Assembly: GCA_026988195.1 (NCBI GenBank)
Contig: JALSLS010000408.1
Span: 1 to 6,408, forward strand
Source: Methylomonas sp.
GTDB taxonomy: Bacteria > Pseudomonadota > Gammaproteobacteria > Methylococcales > Methylomonadaceae
Direction: 5' to 3'
Length of the DNA stretch: 6,408 nt
Under the pieces are notes generated by a model. The model ran no database searches, had not been told where the DNA came from, and saw nothing but the letters and a program-made list of their open reading frames with translations. Positions 1-6,171 of this stretch are shown in pieces. Both the position numbers and the translations under genes were made by a program. Position 1 is the stretch's first letter; each line of letters starts with the position of its first letter.

Positions 1-236
1 ATGCTATCTTGCAACTCAGCGGTATTTAAGTTTTGTTCTGCTACATAAGTTTCATGAGTTGCATTATCAACCAGTATCTTATACCAAGGCTGGTCTTTAG
101 CTGGCCTGCTATGGGCGACGGAGTCATACCACTCATCAGTGCCCGAAAAACTGAAATCAACGTCAAAAATAATGCCTCTGTAATCAAACAACTTGTGTTG
201 AATAATTTGACCAATACAAAACCGAGTGTGTTTCAT
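1..236 (-). CDS. hspQ: HspQ heat-shock / hemimethylated-DNA-binding-like protein, 3' end cut by window edge
   Basis: Reading the minus strand from the ATG whose complement is at 234-236 gives 78 codons with no stop, running off the left edge. The product starts MKHTRFCIGQIIQHKLFDYR and carries the HspQ/YccV landmarks in order: F-x-IGQ-x-(I/V)-x-H near residues 6-14, a GIIFDVD strand near 21-27, WYDSVA followed by RP and the QPWY strand (about residues 37-53), then TYVAEQNL near 65-72. E. coli HspQ is about 105 residues, so roughly a quarter is missing. The start is supported by an AAGGT ribosome-binding site just upstream on the minus strand (241-245). In enterobacteria this small cytoplasmic beta-barrel protein promotes degradation of mutant DnaA and acts as a specificity enhancer of Lon; that role is family knowledge. 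It diverges from ribA across a 137-base gap. No clear heat-shock promoter was seen. The family assignment is secure; the exact function here is inferred. Confidence 0.9.
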   Translation of the reverse strand, partial: MKHTRFCIGQIIQHKLFDYRGIIFDVDFSFSGTDEWYDSVAHSRPAKDQPWYKILVDNATHETYVAEQNLNTAELQDS

Positions 237-373
237 TTCTACCTTGGTTAAAAATGGATAATATCAATTAAATATAGCTGTTTATCTGTAAATTTCTATA
301 TAAATACCAAAAATGACGCATTATTATTGCTAACGGTAGTAAAATACATTTTAATTTAACTTTAGTTACGCAT

Positions 374-985
374 GTGAAGCCAGAAGTAAAAGATTTAGTT
401 CAAACAAGAATTCCCACAGCACATGGTGAATTTACCCTACACTATTACAGTAATACCTTTGATGATAAGGAACATATTGCTTTTGTAAAAGGTGATGTTG
501 CTGATAAGCAAGGTATTCCTGTACGCATTCATTCTGAATGTTTTACTGGAGATGTTTTTGGTTCTCGCCGCTGTGATTGTGGTGAACAGCTTGATATGGC
601 TTTGCATTTAATCAATAAAGCAGGCGCTGGTGTGCTGATTTATTTACGTCAGGAAGGGCGGGGCATTGGTCTGTTAAAAAAACTACAAGCTTATAACTTG
701 CAAGATCAAGGCTTAGACACGGTTGATGCCAATATACACTTAGGGCATTTAGCGGATGAACGAGAATATGATATTGCAGCGCTTATGTTAAAGGATTTAC
801 GGGTCAATTCTATATCCTTAATAACCAATAATCCCAAAAAAATTGCAGAGTTGGTACGCTTAGGAATAACCGTTGATCAGCGCATCCCGGTAGAAACGGA
901 TGCTAATAGCGATAATCAAAATTATTTAAAGACCAAAGTTGAAAAGATGAGTCATATGTTATCAGTCACGGATAGTGATAAATAA
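374..985 (+). CDS. ribA: GTP cyclohydrolase II
   Basis: A complete 203-residue protein, close to the 196 of E. coli RibA. It opens the imidazole ring of GTP, releasing formate and pyrophosphate, to give the pyrimidine precursor of riboflavin, FMN and FAD in the cytosol. Visible hallmarks: HSEC (Cys56) and RRCDC (Cys67, Cys69) form the zinc site; the RQEGRGIGLL nucleotide-binding segment lies at 92-101; Tyr107 matches the catalytic Tyr105 of E. coli; ADER (Asp128, Arg130) matches Asp126/Arg128; TNNPKK lies near 151-156. All key residues are present. It is a stand-alone RibA without the RibB (DHBP synthase) domain. The start is GTG at 374: there is no in-frame ATG between it and the upstream stop at 314-316, and the N-terminus lines up within two residues of E. 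coli RibA. No Shine-Dalgarno sequence is visible. An ATG at 372 overlaps the start but hits TGA at once. A loose TAAAAT (340-345) could be a -10 box. Confidence 0.96.
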   Translation: MKPEVKDLVQTRIPTAHGEFTLHYYSNTFDDKEHIAFVKGDVADKQGIPVRIHSECFTGDVFGSRRCDCGEQLDMALHLINKAGAGVLIYLRQEGRGIGLLKKLQAYNLQDQGLDTVDANIHLGHLADEREYDIAALMLKDLRVNSISLITNNPKKIAELVRLGITVDQRIPVETDANSDNQNYLKTKVEKMSHMLSVTDSDK

Positions 986-1014
986 TAATTACAAGCGGTT
1001 ATTAAGGAACTTGC

Positions 1015-1035
1015 ATGAAAAAACTTACGTTATAA
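1015..1035 (+). other. Six-codon mini-ORF (MKKLTL) with its own ribosome-binding site
   Basis: ATG at 1015 is preceded by an AAGGA (1004-1008) at workable spacing and reads MKKLTL before TAA at 1033-1035. It lies 30 bases after the ribA stop. It could be a short leader peptide, the remnant of a decayed gene start, or chance. No matching continuation in other frames was recognised, so no function is proposed. Confidence 0.2.
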
Positions 1036-1036
1036 T
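1031..1036 (+). promoter_or_regulatory. Possible -10 box for the Lon-like gene
   Basis: A perfect TATAAT stands in the gap between ribA and the Lon-like gene. The best nearby -35, TTGCAT at 1011-1016, is only 14 bases away, shorter than the usual 16-18, so the promoter call is weak. If used, it would give a leader of about 160-200 bases ending in the overlapping hairpins at 1149-1188. Confidence 0.22.
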
Positions 1037-1148
1037 TTCAGGAAGTTATTCCATACACATTCCTAAAAAGCATAAAACAAATTTTTTAACTACTCCGAAA
1101 ATATTCAGCCTCTCTGTCTTTATACTACCGCCCACAGGTGGAATATTA

Positions 1149-1170
1149 AAGCTCAAACCAGCTTGAGTTT
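1149..1170 (+). other. Hairpin overlapping the downstream terminator-like stem
   Basis: AAGCTCAA (1149-1156) pairs with TTGAGTTT (1163-1170) as an 8-bp stem with one G-U pair and a six-base loop. Its right half, 1159-1170, is also the left half of the terminator-like hairpin at 1159-1184, so the two cannot form together. Confidence 0.4.
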
Positions 1171-1188
1171 ATTAAATTAAGCTGTTTT
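1159..1188 (+). terminator. Possible rho-independent terminator or attenuator between ribA and the Lon-like gene
   Basis: CAGCTTGA (1159-1166) pairs with TTAAGCTG (1177-1184), an 8-bp stem with one G-U pair and an AT-rich loop, followed directly by TTTT (1185-1188) and then CT. The T-run is short and the stem only moderately GC-rich. It could end ribA transcripts, or attenuate transcription into the Lon-like gene 54 bases on. Its position right against the alternative ATG at 1200 argues mildly for the later start at 1242. Confidence 0.4.
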
Positions 1189-1241
1189 CTGCTAGTTTAA
1201 TGCTGGACTATTACCCGTTTTTAACCTCTATATATCAGCCT

Positions 1242-3644
1242 ATGACTGAGCACCTAAAAATACCTGTAAGTTCTTTAACATTAAATATTGATGCGGAGAA
1301 CTTAACGATTCCAGCAATATCCAGACAATTAGATACCTTGCTTGGGCAAGAAAGGGCGCAGTCTGCCCTGGAATTTGGAGTGGCAATGAAAGCTCCAGGA
1401 TACAATATTTTTGTCATGGGAGAGCCTGGAACTGGGCGGTTATCGATGATTACAAATTATTTGACCCAGTATTCAGCAACACAAGAGGCGCCGCCCTCTT
1501 ATGCCTATGTCGATAATTTTGATAAAATGCGAGAACCTATTTCCGTTCAGTTACCCGCAGGTCAAGGCCAACTATTTTCTAAAGACATAGAACAACTGAT
1601 TGACAATTTACTAGCTACTTTTCCTGCAGCTTTTGAAAGCCCTGCCTATCAGCAGAAAAAAACCACGATAGAGCGTAGGTTTAATCAACAATATAATGCT
1701 GCTATTGACCTGGTTGATAAAAAAGCAGAAACCATGAATGTGGCGCTATATCGTGATAGCGATACCATTACTTTTTTACCCATTAGGGATAATAAAACCC
1801 TGGATGAGGATCAGTTTACTTTATTACCTCAGCTTGAAAGAGAGGCTTTTCATAAGCATACAGAAGAGTTGGAGGTTTATTTGGCTGAGGTATTGTTAGA
1901 GTTACCACAGTGGCGTAGAACCTTAGTTGATGAAACGAAACATCTGGATAATGAAACTATTGGTTTTGCGATTGACCCACTGTTTGATGAACTCAATACT
2001 AAATATCAAAATGTTGATGATGTTATCAGTTATTTAGCTGAGTTTAAAAAAGATATTGCTGAAACAATCACTGACTTTTTAATGCCATCGCGTAGTTCTG
2101 AAATAAAAGACCTTACAACTAAACGGTTGATCTTAACAGAGCAATATCAGCCAAATATTTTGGTTGACTACAAGGAGGAGCATGGCGCTCCTGTGATCTA
2201 TGAATCTCACCCGACCTATCAAAATTTATTCGGCCGTATCGAATATATGAGTGATCAGGGTGCATTAATCACCACTTATCGTCGTATATGTTCAGGATTT
2301 TTACATAAGGCTAATGGTGGGTATTTAATTCTTGATGCAGAAAAATTATTAACTTATCCTTTTGTCTGGGAAGGGTTAAAGCGAGCATTAACAAGCGGTA
2401 AGATAGAAATAGAAACGCCTTATTCTGAGTTTGGGATTAACACCATTACCTTAAAACCTGAAGTGATACCCCTTAATGTAAAAGTGGTGCTGGTAGGTTC
2501 CCGAGATATTTACTATTTATTAGAAGATATGGATAGTGAGTTTAACGAAATGTTTCGGGTACTGGCTGACTTTAGTAATCATATTCAGTTAAATGATAGC
2601 TCGGTGGAGCAGTTTGTTTCTCTTATGGTAAAGCAAGCATCCGACTCAGGAACATTGCCTTTAACCAAAGCGGCTATTGCTCGATTGATAGAACATAGTT
2701 GTAGGCTGTCAGAAAACCAGCACTGGCTTTCTGCCCATATTAATGACTCAATGGAAATTATTGGTGAAGCCAACCTACTTTGCTCTGGAAAAGGAGTGGT
2801 TGAAATTGATAGGCCTCAAATTGAACAGGCTTTATTAGCTAAAGAGTTTCGAAGTGGACGGATTGCAGAAGAAATCCTAGCTGAAATGGTCGATGGTACT
2901 ATTTTGATCGACACCTCAGGAGAGGCCATAGGTAAAGTGAATGGGTTGACGGTAATGGAAGTGGGGGGAAGTAGTTTTGGAGCGCCCGCACGTATAACCA
3001 CTACGGTTTACCCAGGTTCTCGAGGTATTGTCGATATAGAAAGAGAGGCGGAATTAGGGCAGGCAATACACTCTAAAGGTGTGCTAATTTTGACGGGGTA
3101 TTTGGGGTATTGTTATGCGCAAAAGTTCTCGCTGGCTATTTCTGCCAGTATAGCTTTAGAGCAGTCTTATGGTTATGTTGATGGTGACAGTGCATCGCTT
3201 GCTGAACTATGTTGTTTAATCTCTGCATTAACTAGAACGCCAATAAAGCAAAGTTTTGCGATCACTGGGTCGATTAATCAATACGGTGAAGTACAAGCTA
3301 TTGGTGGCGTTAATGAAAAGATAGAAGGCTTTTTTAAACTGTGCCAGACTCGAGGCTTAACAGGTGAGCATGCTGTCATTATCCCCGTCTCAAATAAACG
3401 TAACTTGATGTTAAAACAACAGGTTGTTGAGGCTGTTGAGCAGGGGTTATTCACTATTTATGCTGTTTCCAAGGTTGATGAAACTTTAGAGTTGTTAATG
3501 GGGAAAACAGCAGGTGTTATGAACAAAGATGGCGAATACCCAGAAGGGACTATTAACTACCATGTTGTTTCTAGATTGAAAGAAATTTCAGAAATGGATG
3601 ATGAAGATGAAGATCATGATAAAAATGAGGGAAAAGAAAAATAG
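1242..3644 (+). CDS. Lon-like ATP-dependent serine protease (AAA_32 / Lon_C family)
   Basis: An 800-residue cytoplasmic AAA+ protease of the group that includes E. coli YcbZ and Pseudomonas AsrA, distinct from classical Lon because it lacks the LonA N-terminal substrate domain. Residues, counted from this start: a GQERA helix at 35-39; a P-loop-like GEPGTGR at 60-66, where Arg replaces the usual Lys; a long helical insertion at about 125-300; ANGGYLILDAE (Walker B-like, Asp365) at 357-367; a sensor-like GSRD near 419-422; MFRVLADF with a possible arginine finger near 439; then the Lon peptidase domain from about 545 to 755. Catalytic Ser650 (DGDSAS) and Lys693 (GGVNEKIEG) are 43 residues apart, the same spacing as E. 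coli Lon Ser679/Lys722. The tail (about 785-800) is strongly acidic. ATG 1242 is preferred because its N-terminus fits the family; an in-frame ATG at 1200 would add 14 residues. Neither has a clear ribosome-binding site. It likely degrades regulatory or damaged proteins; substrates are unknown. Confidence 0.93.
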   Translation: MTEHLKIPVSSLTLNIDAENLTIPAISRQLDTLLGQERAQSALEFGVAMKAPGYNIFVMGEPGTGRLSMITNYLTQYSATQEAPPSYAYVDNFDKMREPISVQLPAGQGQLFSKDIEQLIDNLLATFPAAFESPAYQQKKTTIERRFNQQYNAAIDLVDKKAETMNVALYRDSDTITFLPIRDNKTLDEDQFTLLPQLEREAFHKHTEELEVYLAEVLLELPQWRRTLVDETKHLDNETIGFAIDPLFDELNTKYQNVDDVISYLAEFKKDIAETITDFLMPSRSSEIKDLTTKRLILTEQYQPNILVDYKEEHGAPVIYESHPTYQNLFGRIEYMSDQGALITTYRRICSGFLHKANGGYLILDAEKLLTYPFVWEGLKRALTSGKIEIETPYSEFGINTITLKPEVIPLNVKVVLVGSRDIYYLLEDMDSEFNEMFRVLADFSNHIQLNDSSVEQFVSLMVKQASDSGTLPLTKAAIARLIEHSCRLSENQHWLSAHINDSMEIIGEANLLCSGKGVVEIDRPQIEQALLAKEFRSGRIAEEILAEMVDGTILIDTSGEAIGKVNGLTVMEVGGSSFGAPARITTTVYPGSRGIVDIEREAELGQAIHSKGVLILTGYLGYCYAQKFSLAISASIALEQSYGYVDGDSASLAELCCLISALTRTPIKQSFAITGSINQYGEVQAIGGVNEKIEGFFKLCQTRGLTGEHAVIIPVSNKRNLMLKQQVVEAVEQGLFTIYAVSKVDETLELLMGKTAGVMNKDGEYPEGTINYHVVSRLKEISEMDDEDEDHDKNEGKEK

Positions 3645-3759
3645 TCATTTTGAAGGCTGATCTTGAATAATAAATTTATAATTCATTGATTTGGTTATTT
3701 TCTGGTTCATGCCCGTAAGTGATCTAACTTGCTATTTAGCATCTTTAGTAAAATGTTTC

Positions 3760-3792
3760 GTAGGAGCGTCGGCTCTCGGCAATTGCTCCTGC
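3760..3792 (+). repeat. REP-like hairpin with GTAGGAGC head
   Basis: GTAGGAGC (3760-3767) pairs with GCTCCTGC (3785-3792), 8 bp with one G-U pair, around a GTCGGCTCTCGGCAATT loop. The GTAGGAGC opening resembles the GTAGGAGCG... REP elements of Pseudomonas and other gammaproteobacteria, and it has the GTAG tetranucleotide typical of RAYT-mobilised REPs. Only one copy is in the window, so its dispersal in the genome is inferred. Confidence 0.5.
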
Positions 3793-3827
3793 ATTATCAT
3801 TGCCTACCCACAATCTGAATAGTTACT

Positions 3828-3841
3828 TTTGAAGAATAGAT
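3828..3841 (+). repeat. Left arm of a 14-bp inverted repeat
   Basis: TTTGAAGAATAGAT here is the exact reverse complement of 4020-4033. Including flanking bases, about 17 of 21 positions match between the two arms. Together they bracket a 206-base segment holding the tandem hairpins at 3884-3933. Confidence 0.6.
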
Positions 3842-3883
3842 GATGGGCCAAGGTAACTCATAATAAGTACTTTGTCCCCGGAT

Positions 3884-3933
3884 CGTTCCCTCGCTCCAGC
3901 GTGGGGATGCAGTTTGTGACGCTCCAGCGTCAC
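3884..3933 (+). repeat. Two tandem hairpins of a dispersed-repeat type (GTTCCC...GACGCTCCAGCGTC)
   Basis: The first hairpin pairs 3884-3894 with 3899-3909 (CCCTCGCT against AGCGTGGG, one T-T mismatch and two wobble pairs). The second is the perfect palindrome GTGACGCT-CC-AGCGTCAC at 3916-3933. Both share the core CGCTCCAGCG. A weaker third stem, GAAC...GTTC, lies at 3935-3950. From memory, repeats of the form CGTTCCCACGCT...GCGTGGGAATGC followed by GACGCTCCAGCGTC are common in intergenic regions of methanotrophs and other bacteria; this could not be searched. They may also act as transcript ends. Confidence 0.55.
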
Positions 3934-4019
3934 GGAACTCTGGAGTGTTCAGCAATGAATTCCCATACTGGAGCAAACTATTTTAGTCGTTTATTTATTG
4001 CACGTTATTGGTCTGTTTT

Positions 4020-4033
4020 ATCTATTCTTCAAA
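4020..4033 (-). repeat. Right arm of the 14-bp inverted repeat
   Basis: ATCTATTCTTCAAA is the exact reverse complement of 3828-3841. The pair could be the ends of a small non-autonomous element, but no flanking target-site duplication was recognised, so the unit's borders are uncertain. Confidence 0.6.
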
Positions 4034-4145
4034 GTTGACATATTAGGAGTGTTATAAGAATGATCCTGCCCAAGCATTATAATTTAGCTATAAGGCACTC
4101 TCTCTTAAGGGGTAAAAGTAAGTACTCTAAGTTAAGCAAGTTGAT

Positions 4146-4215
4146 GTAGGGTGTGCTGACGATAGGAAGCGCATAGCCTGCAGTTGATGCGCTTCCTATC
4201 GTCAGCACATCCTAC
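4146..4215. repeat. Large palindrome: two inverted REP units (BIME-like)
   Basis: Arms 4146-4174 and 4187-4215 are complementary at 28 of 29 positions, the remaining one being a G-U pair (4151/4210), around a 12-base loop containing CTGCAG. Read outward-in, each arm begins GTAGG and then folds on itself: TGTGCT (4152-4157) against AGCGCA (4168-4173), and its mirror in the other arm. A GTAG head followed by a small hairpin, doubled in inverted orientation, is the layout of RAYT-associated REP pairs. It lies 63 bases past the SulP stop and about 500 past the Lon-like stop, where it could block transcription or exonucleases from either side. Confidence 0.75.
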
Positions 4216-4277
4216 TTATTTCCTTAGCTTGATGGCAGTGAGGGGCTCAGTGGGTAAGCTCATTCTTTTAAAGTTCC

Positions 4278-5912
4278 TTACTTTTTTCTATCATCCGCAG
4301 TCATTAATCGTGCAGCAAGTTTATGGTCAGAAAAAGTTTTTAGAGCGAGACCTACTTTTCGACATTGTCCGCAATTTTTTTCATAGCGGGTACAGAACTC
4401 ATCAATATAAATTAGAATTGAATGGTCGATTAAATAGCCATTAGAGAAGTCAAATATTATATTTTTACCGGGCTCAATACTATCAACTGCTTTTTTAAGG
4501 GGTAAAAAGTTAGAGAACAATGCTGAGCCGAGAATTTTAACGGTCACTCTATTTCCCTGTTCTGTTATTGTAAAATGAATTTTAAACAGGTTGTTTAACC
4601 ACACTCCGCGTAACAAATGCAGTATCAGTTTTACAAAAACACCCGCAAGTACCCCGACTAATAAATTAGTCGCTAATACGGCTAAAATAGTGACTACAAA
4701 TAAAAATAGCTGATCCTTTCCTATCGCTAATACGTTTTTAAATATTTGAGGTGTTGCGCGACGGTAGCCAACAAAAACTAGTAAAGCGGCTAAAGAGGCA
4801 TGCGGAATGTTGTGGATAAAGTGAGGGAAGGCGACTACAAAAAATAATAATATTAGGCCATGGAAAAAATTGGCCCACCCCGTTTGAGCCCCGCCTTCAA
4901 CATTGGCAGAACTCCGAACAAACTCAGCAATCATCGGTAAGCCTCCTAAAAAGCCGGAAACAACATTACCTAAACCGACAGCGGACAAATCACGATCAAG
5001 ATCAGTCGGTCTTTTATAAGGGTCTATTTTTTCAGCTGCGGATGCACTTAATAAGCTTTCAAGGCTTGCGACCATGCAAATAGTAATGGTTGCCATCCAA
5101 AATTCAAAGGTTAGGATTTTTGAAAAGTCTGGGAGGTAAAAGTAGGCGGCAACGTCGGTAGGAATGGCTACGAGAAAGGGAGAAGAAATTAAGTGTTGGT
5201 GGAATTCATCCTGCCAAAAATGATAGTGGTCGTGTTCGATGCCAAAGAATTGAGCCAAGCCCATTCCTAATAATAAAACGATAATAGGTGCGGGAATTTT
5301 ACCCATTTTATAGGGTTTTAAAAGCGGCCAAAATAATAAAATAGCAAAAGAAATTAAACCTATAGTGGCAATTTCAGGGATAGAATTTAATAAGCTATTA
5401 GGTATTTGTGCGATCGAAGAAAAAAGGCTATCAGCTTCAGGGCTTACCCCTAACATAACGTGGATTTGTCTGGCCATAATACTAATCCCCATAGCGGCTA
5501 ACATTCCATGGATCACAGGGGCGGGGAAAAAGGCGCTTAAACTTCCTAGTTTATATTTACCCATAATAACTTGAATTAAGCCTGTAATCATAACTGCCGC
5601 TAAGGTATAGCGATAACCCGATATCATGTCATCACCATCGCTGAGCGATTCTACCGCAGCGAGCATAACGACAATTAAGCCACCAGCGGGACCATTAATA
5701 ACAATATAAGAACCATTGAGGCGAGAAACGAGTACACCGCCCACTATTGCGGTAATAATACCTGCTGAAGGGGGGAACCCAGAGCCAATAGCAATACCTA
5801 AAGATAAGGGTAAGGCAATAAGAAAAACAAAAAAACCAGCTTGTATGTCATGATGCCAATTTTGTTTAAGGCCGGCGAGTCCTTCCTTGGGTAGTCTGGA
5901 TAGTTTATTCAT
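4278..5912 (-). CDS. SulP-family inorganic anion transporter with C-terminal STAS domain
   Basis: A complete 544-residue inner-membrane protein. About 12-14 hydrophobic segments run from residue 24 to about 432. The core begins HDIQAGFFVFLIALPLSLGIA (20-40), with NGPAGGLIVV at 73-82 on the segment facing the transport site. The SulP signature lies at 304-352: DLDRDLSAVGLGN, GFLGGLPMIAE and VRSSANVEGGAQT, then WANFFHG. The STAS domain is about 446-540, with FDFSNGYLIDHS at 487-498 and SDHKLAARL near 528-536. The GLPMIAE and IDHS variants match, from memory, the SulP subgroup often found beside carbonic anhydrases, so bicarbonate or sulfate are both possible substrates; the anion is not settled. 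The start at 5912 is the only ATG after an in-frame stop upstream, though no good ribosome-binding site is visible. Odd points: a His-rich loop (227-240) and three Cys in the STAS domain (507, 514, 517). It converges on the Lon-like gene and diverges from the DUF2782 gene. Confidence 0.93.
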   Translation of the reverse strand: MNKLSRLPKEGLAGLKQNWHHDIQAGFFVFLIALPLSLGIAIGSGFPPSAGIITAIVGGVLVSRLNGSYIVINGPAGGLIVVMLAAVESLSDGDDMISGYRYTLAAVMITGLIQVIMGKYKLGSLSAFFPAPVIHGMLAAMGISIMARQIHVMLGVSPEADSLFSSIAQIPNSLLNSIPEIATIGLISFAILLFWPLLKPYKMGKIPAPIIVLLLGMGLAQFFGIEHDHYHFWQDEFHQHLISSPFLVAIPTDVAAYFYLPDFSKILTFEFWMATITICMVASLESLLSASAAEKIDPYKRPTDLDRDLSAVGLGNVVSGFLGGLPMIAEFVRSSANVEGGAQTGWANFFHGLILLFFVVAFPHFIHNIPHASLAALLVFVGYRRATPQIFKNVLAIGKDQLFLFVVTILAVLATNLLVGVLAGVFVKLILHLLRGVWLNNLFKIHFTITEQGNRVTVKILGSALFSNFLPLKKAVDSIEPGKNIIFDFSNGYLIDHSILIYIDEFCTRYEKNCGQCRKVGLALKTFSDHKLAARLMTADDRKK

Positions 5913-5981
5913 AATGGTGTATAGAGTTAGATAGGCTGTGATTTTAACAAAAAATGCGTTATAAAATCAGATCATTCCCTA

Positions 5982-6001
5982 TTTTGTCATCTTTTTGTCA
6001 T
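5982..6001. repeat. Tandem TTTTGTCAT repeat in a divergent promoter region
   Basis: TTTTGTCAT occurs at 5982-5990 and again at 5993-6001, 11 bases apart, about one helical turn. On the minus strand each copy reads ATGACAAAA, whose ATGACA resembles a -35 box; a TTTTAT about 18 bases downstream could be a weak -10 for the SulP gene. It may be a regulator site, a promoter part or chance. Confidence 0.3.
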
Positions 6002-6159
6002 ATTAAAGGAGTATAGGGTTATTTGTTGCCGGCTGCCTTACCTTGCGAGGGAAATGATTGCCAGCCAGAGGCGCTGAAATATGAAATAGGTAATAGAGTG
6101 TATGTTGTTTAGGTAAAAATATATAAATTGTAATATGATGTAGATAACAATTGATGACC

Positions 6160-6164
6160 GAGGG
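6160..6164 (+). promoter_or_regulatory. Ribosome-binding site deciding the DUF2782 start
   Basis: GAGGG sits seven bases before ATG 6172, while the alternative in-frame ATG at 6154 has no such site. This favours 6172, which also puts the signal peptide at the very N-terminus. Confidence 0.6.
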
Positions 6165-6171
6165 TCGTATC

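Larger units (their letters stand above)
3645..4277. other. Gene-free region between convergent genes, rich in palindromic repeats
   Basis: These 633 bases separate the stops of the Lon-like gene and the SulP gene, which converge here. No reading frame with family resemblance was found on either strand; a plus frame entering from 4184 is only the antisense of the SulP C-terminus plus repeat. The space holds the repeat elements listed separately at 3760-3792, 3828-4033 and 4146-4215. An all-AT near-palindrome of 20 bases at 3665-3684 (GAAT...ATTC, one mismatched pair) follows the Lon-like stop. No standard T-tailed terminator is evident for either gene; the repeat hairpins may serve as transcript ends. 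Confidence 0.7.

Noticed and set aside
33..251. Plus-strand open frame of 72 codons
   Set aside because: It is antisense to hspQ, whose family match on the minus strand is clear; the plus product has no recognisable features.
975..1166. Plus-strand open frame of 63 codons between ribA and the Lon-like gene
   Set aside because: It starts inside the ribA 3' end without a ribosome-binding site, has low-complexity Lys/Ile/Asn-rich content and no recognised domain, and ends in the hairpin region.
1040..1170. Minus-strand frame with a GLSFNIPPVGG stretch, considered as a gene remnant
   Set aside because: It has no ATG start in frame until its very end, and no family could be recognised.
3665..3684. 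20-base AT-only palindrome after the Lon-like stop, considered as a terminator
   Set aside because: It has no GC pairs to stabilise the stem beyond its ends and no T-run after it; such palindromes are common by chance in AT-rich DNA.
3864..4126. TAAGTACT occurring at 3864-3871 and 4119-4126
   Set aside because: Only eight bases, partly self-palindromic and AT-rich; not convincing as a direct-repeat target duplication.
4184..4444. Plus-strand open frame of 86 codons
   Set aside because: It runs through the REP palindrome and then antisense to the SulP STAS domain.
6024..6066. Possible structured RNA: GGCTG (6031-6035) against CAGCC (6062-6066) with an inner CCT-TGCG-AGG stem
   Set aside because: The stems are short, there is no T-run and it matches no riboswitch or tRNA pattern known to me; recorded only as weak structure.
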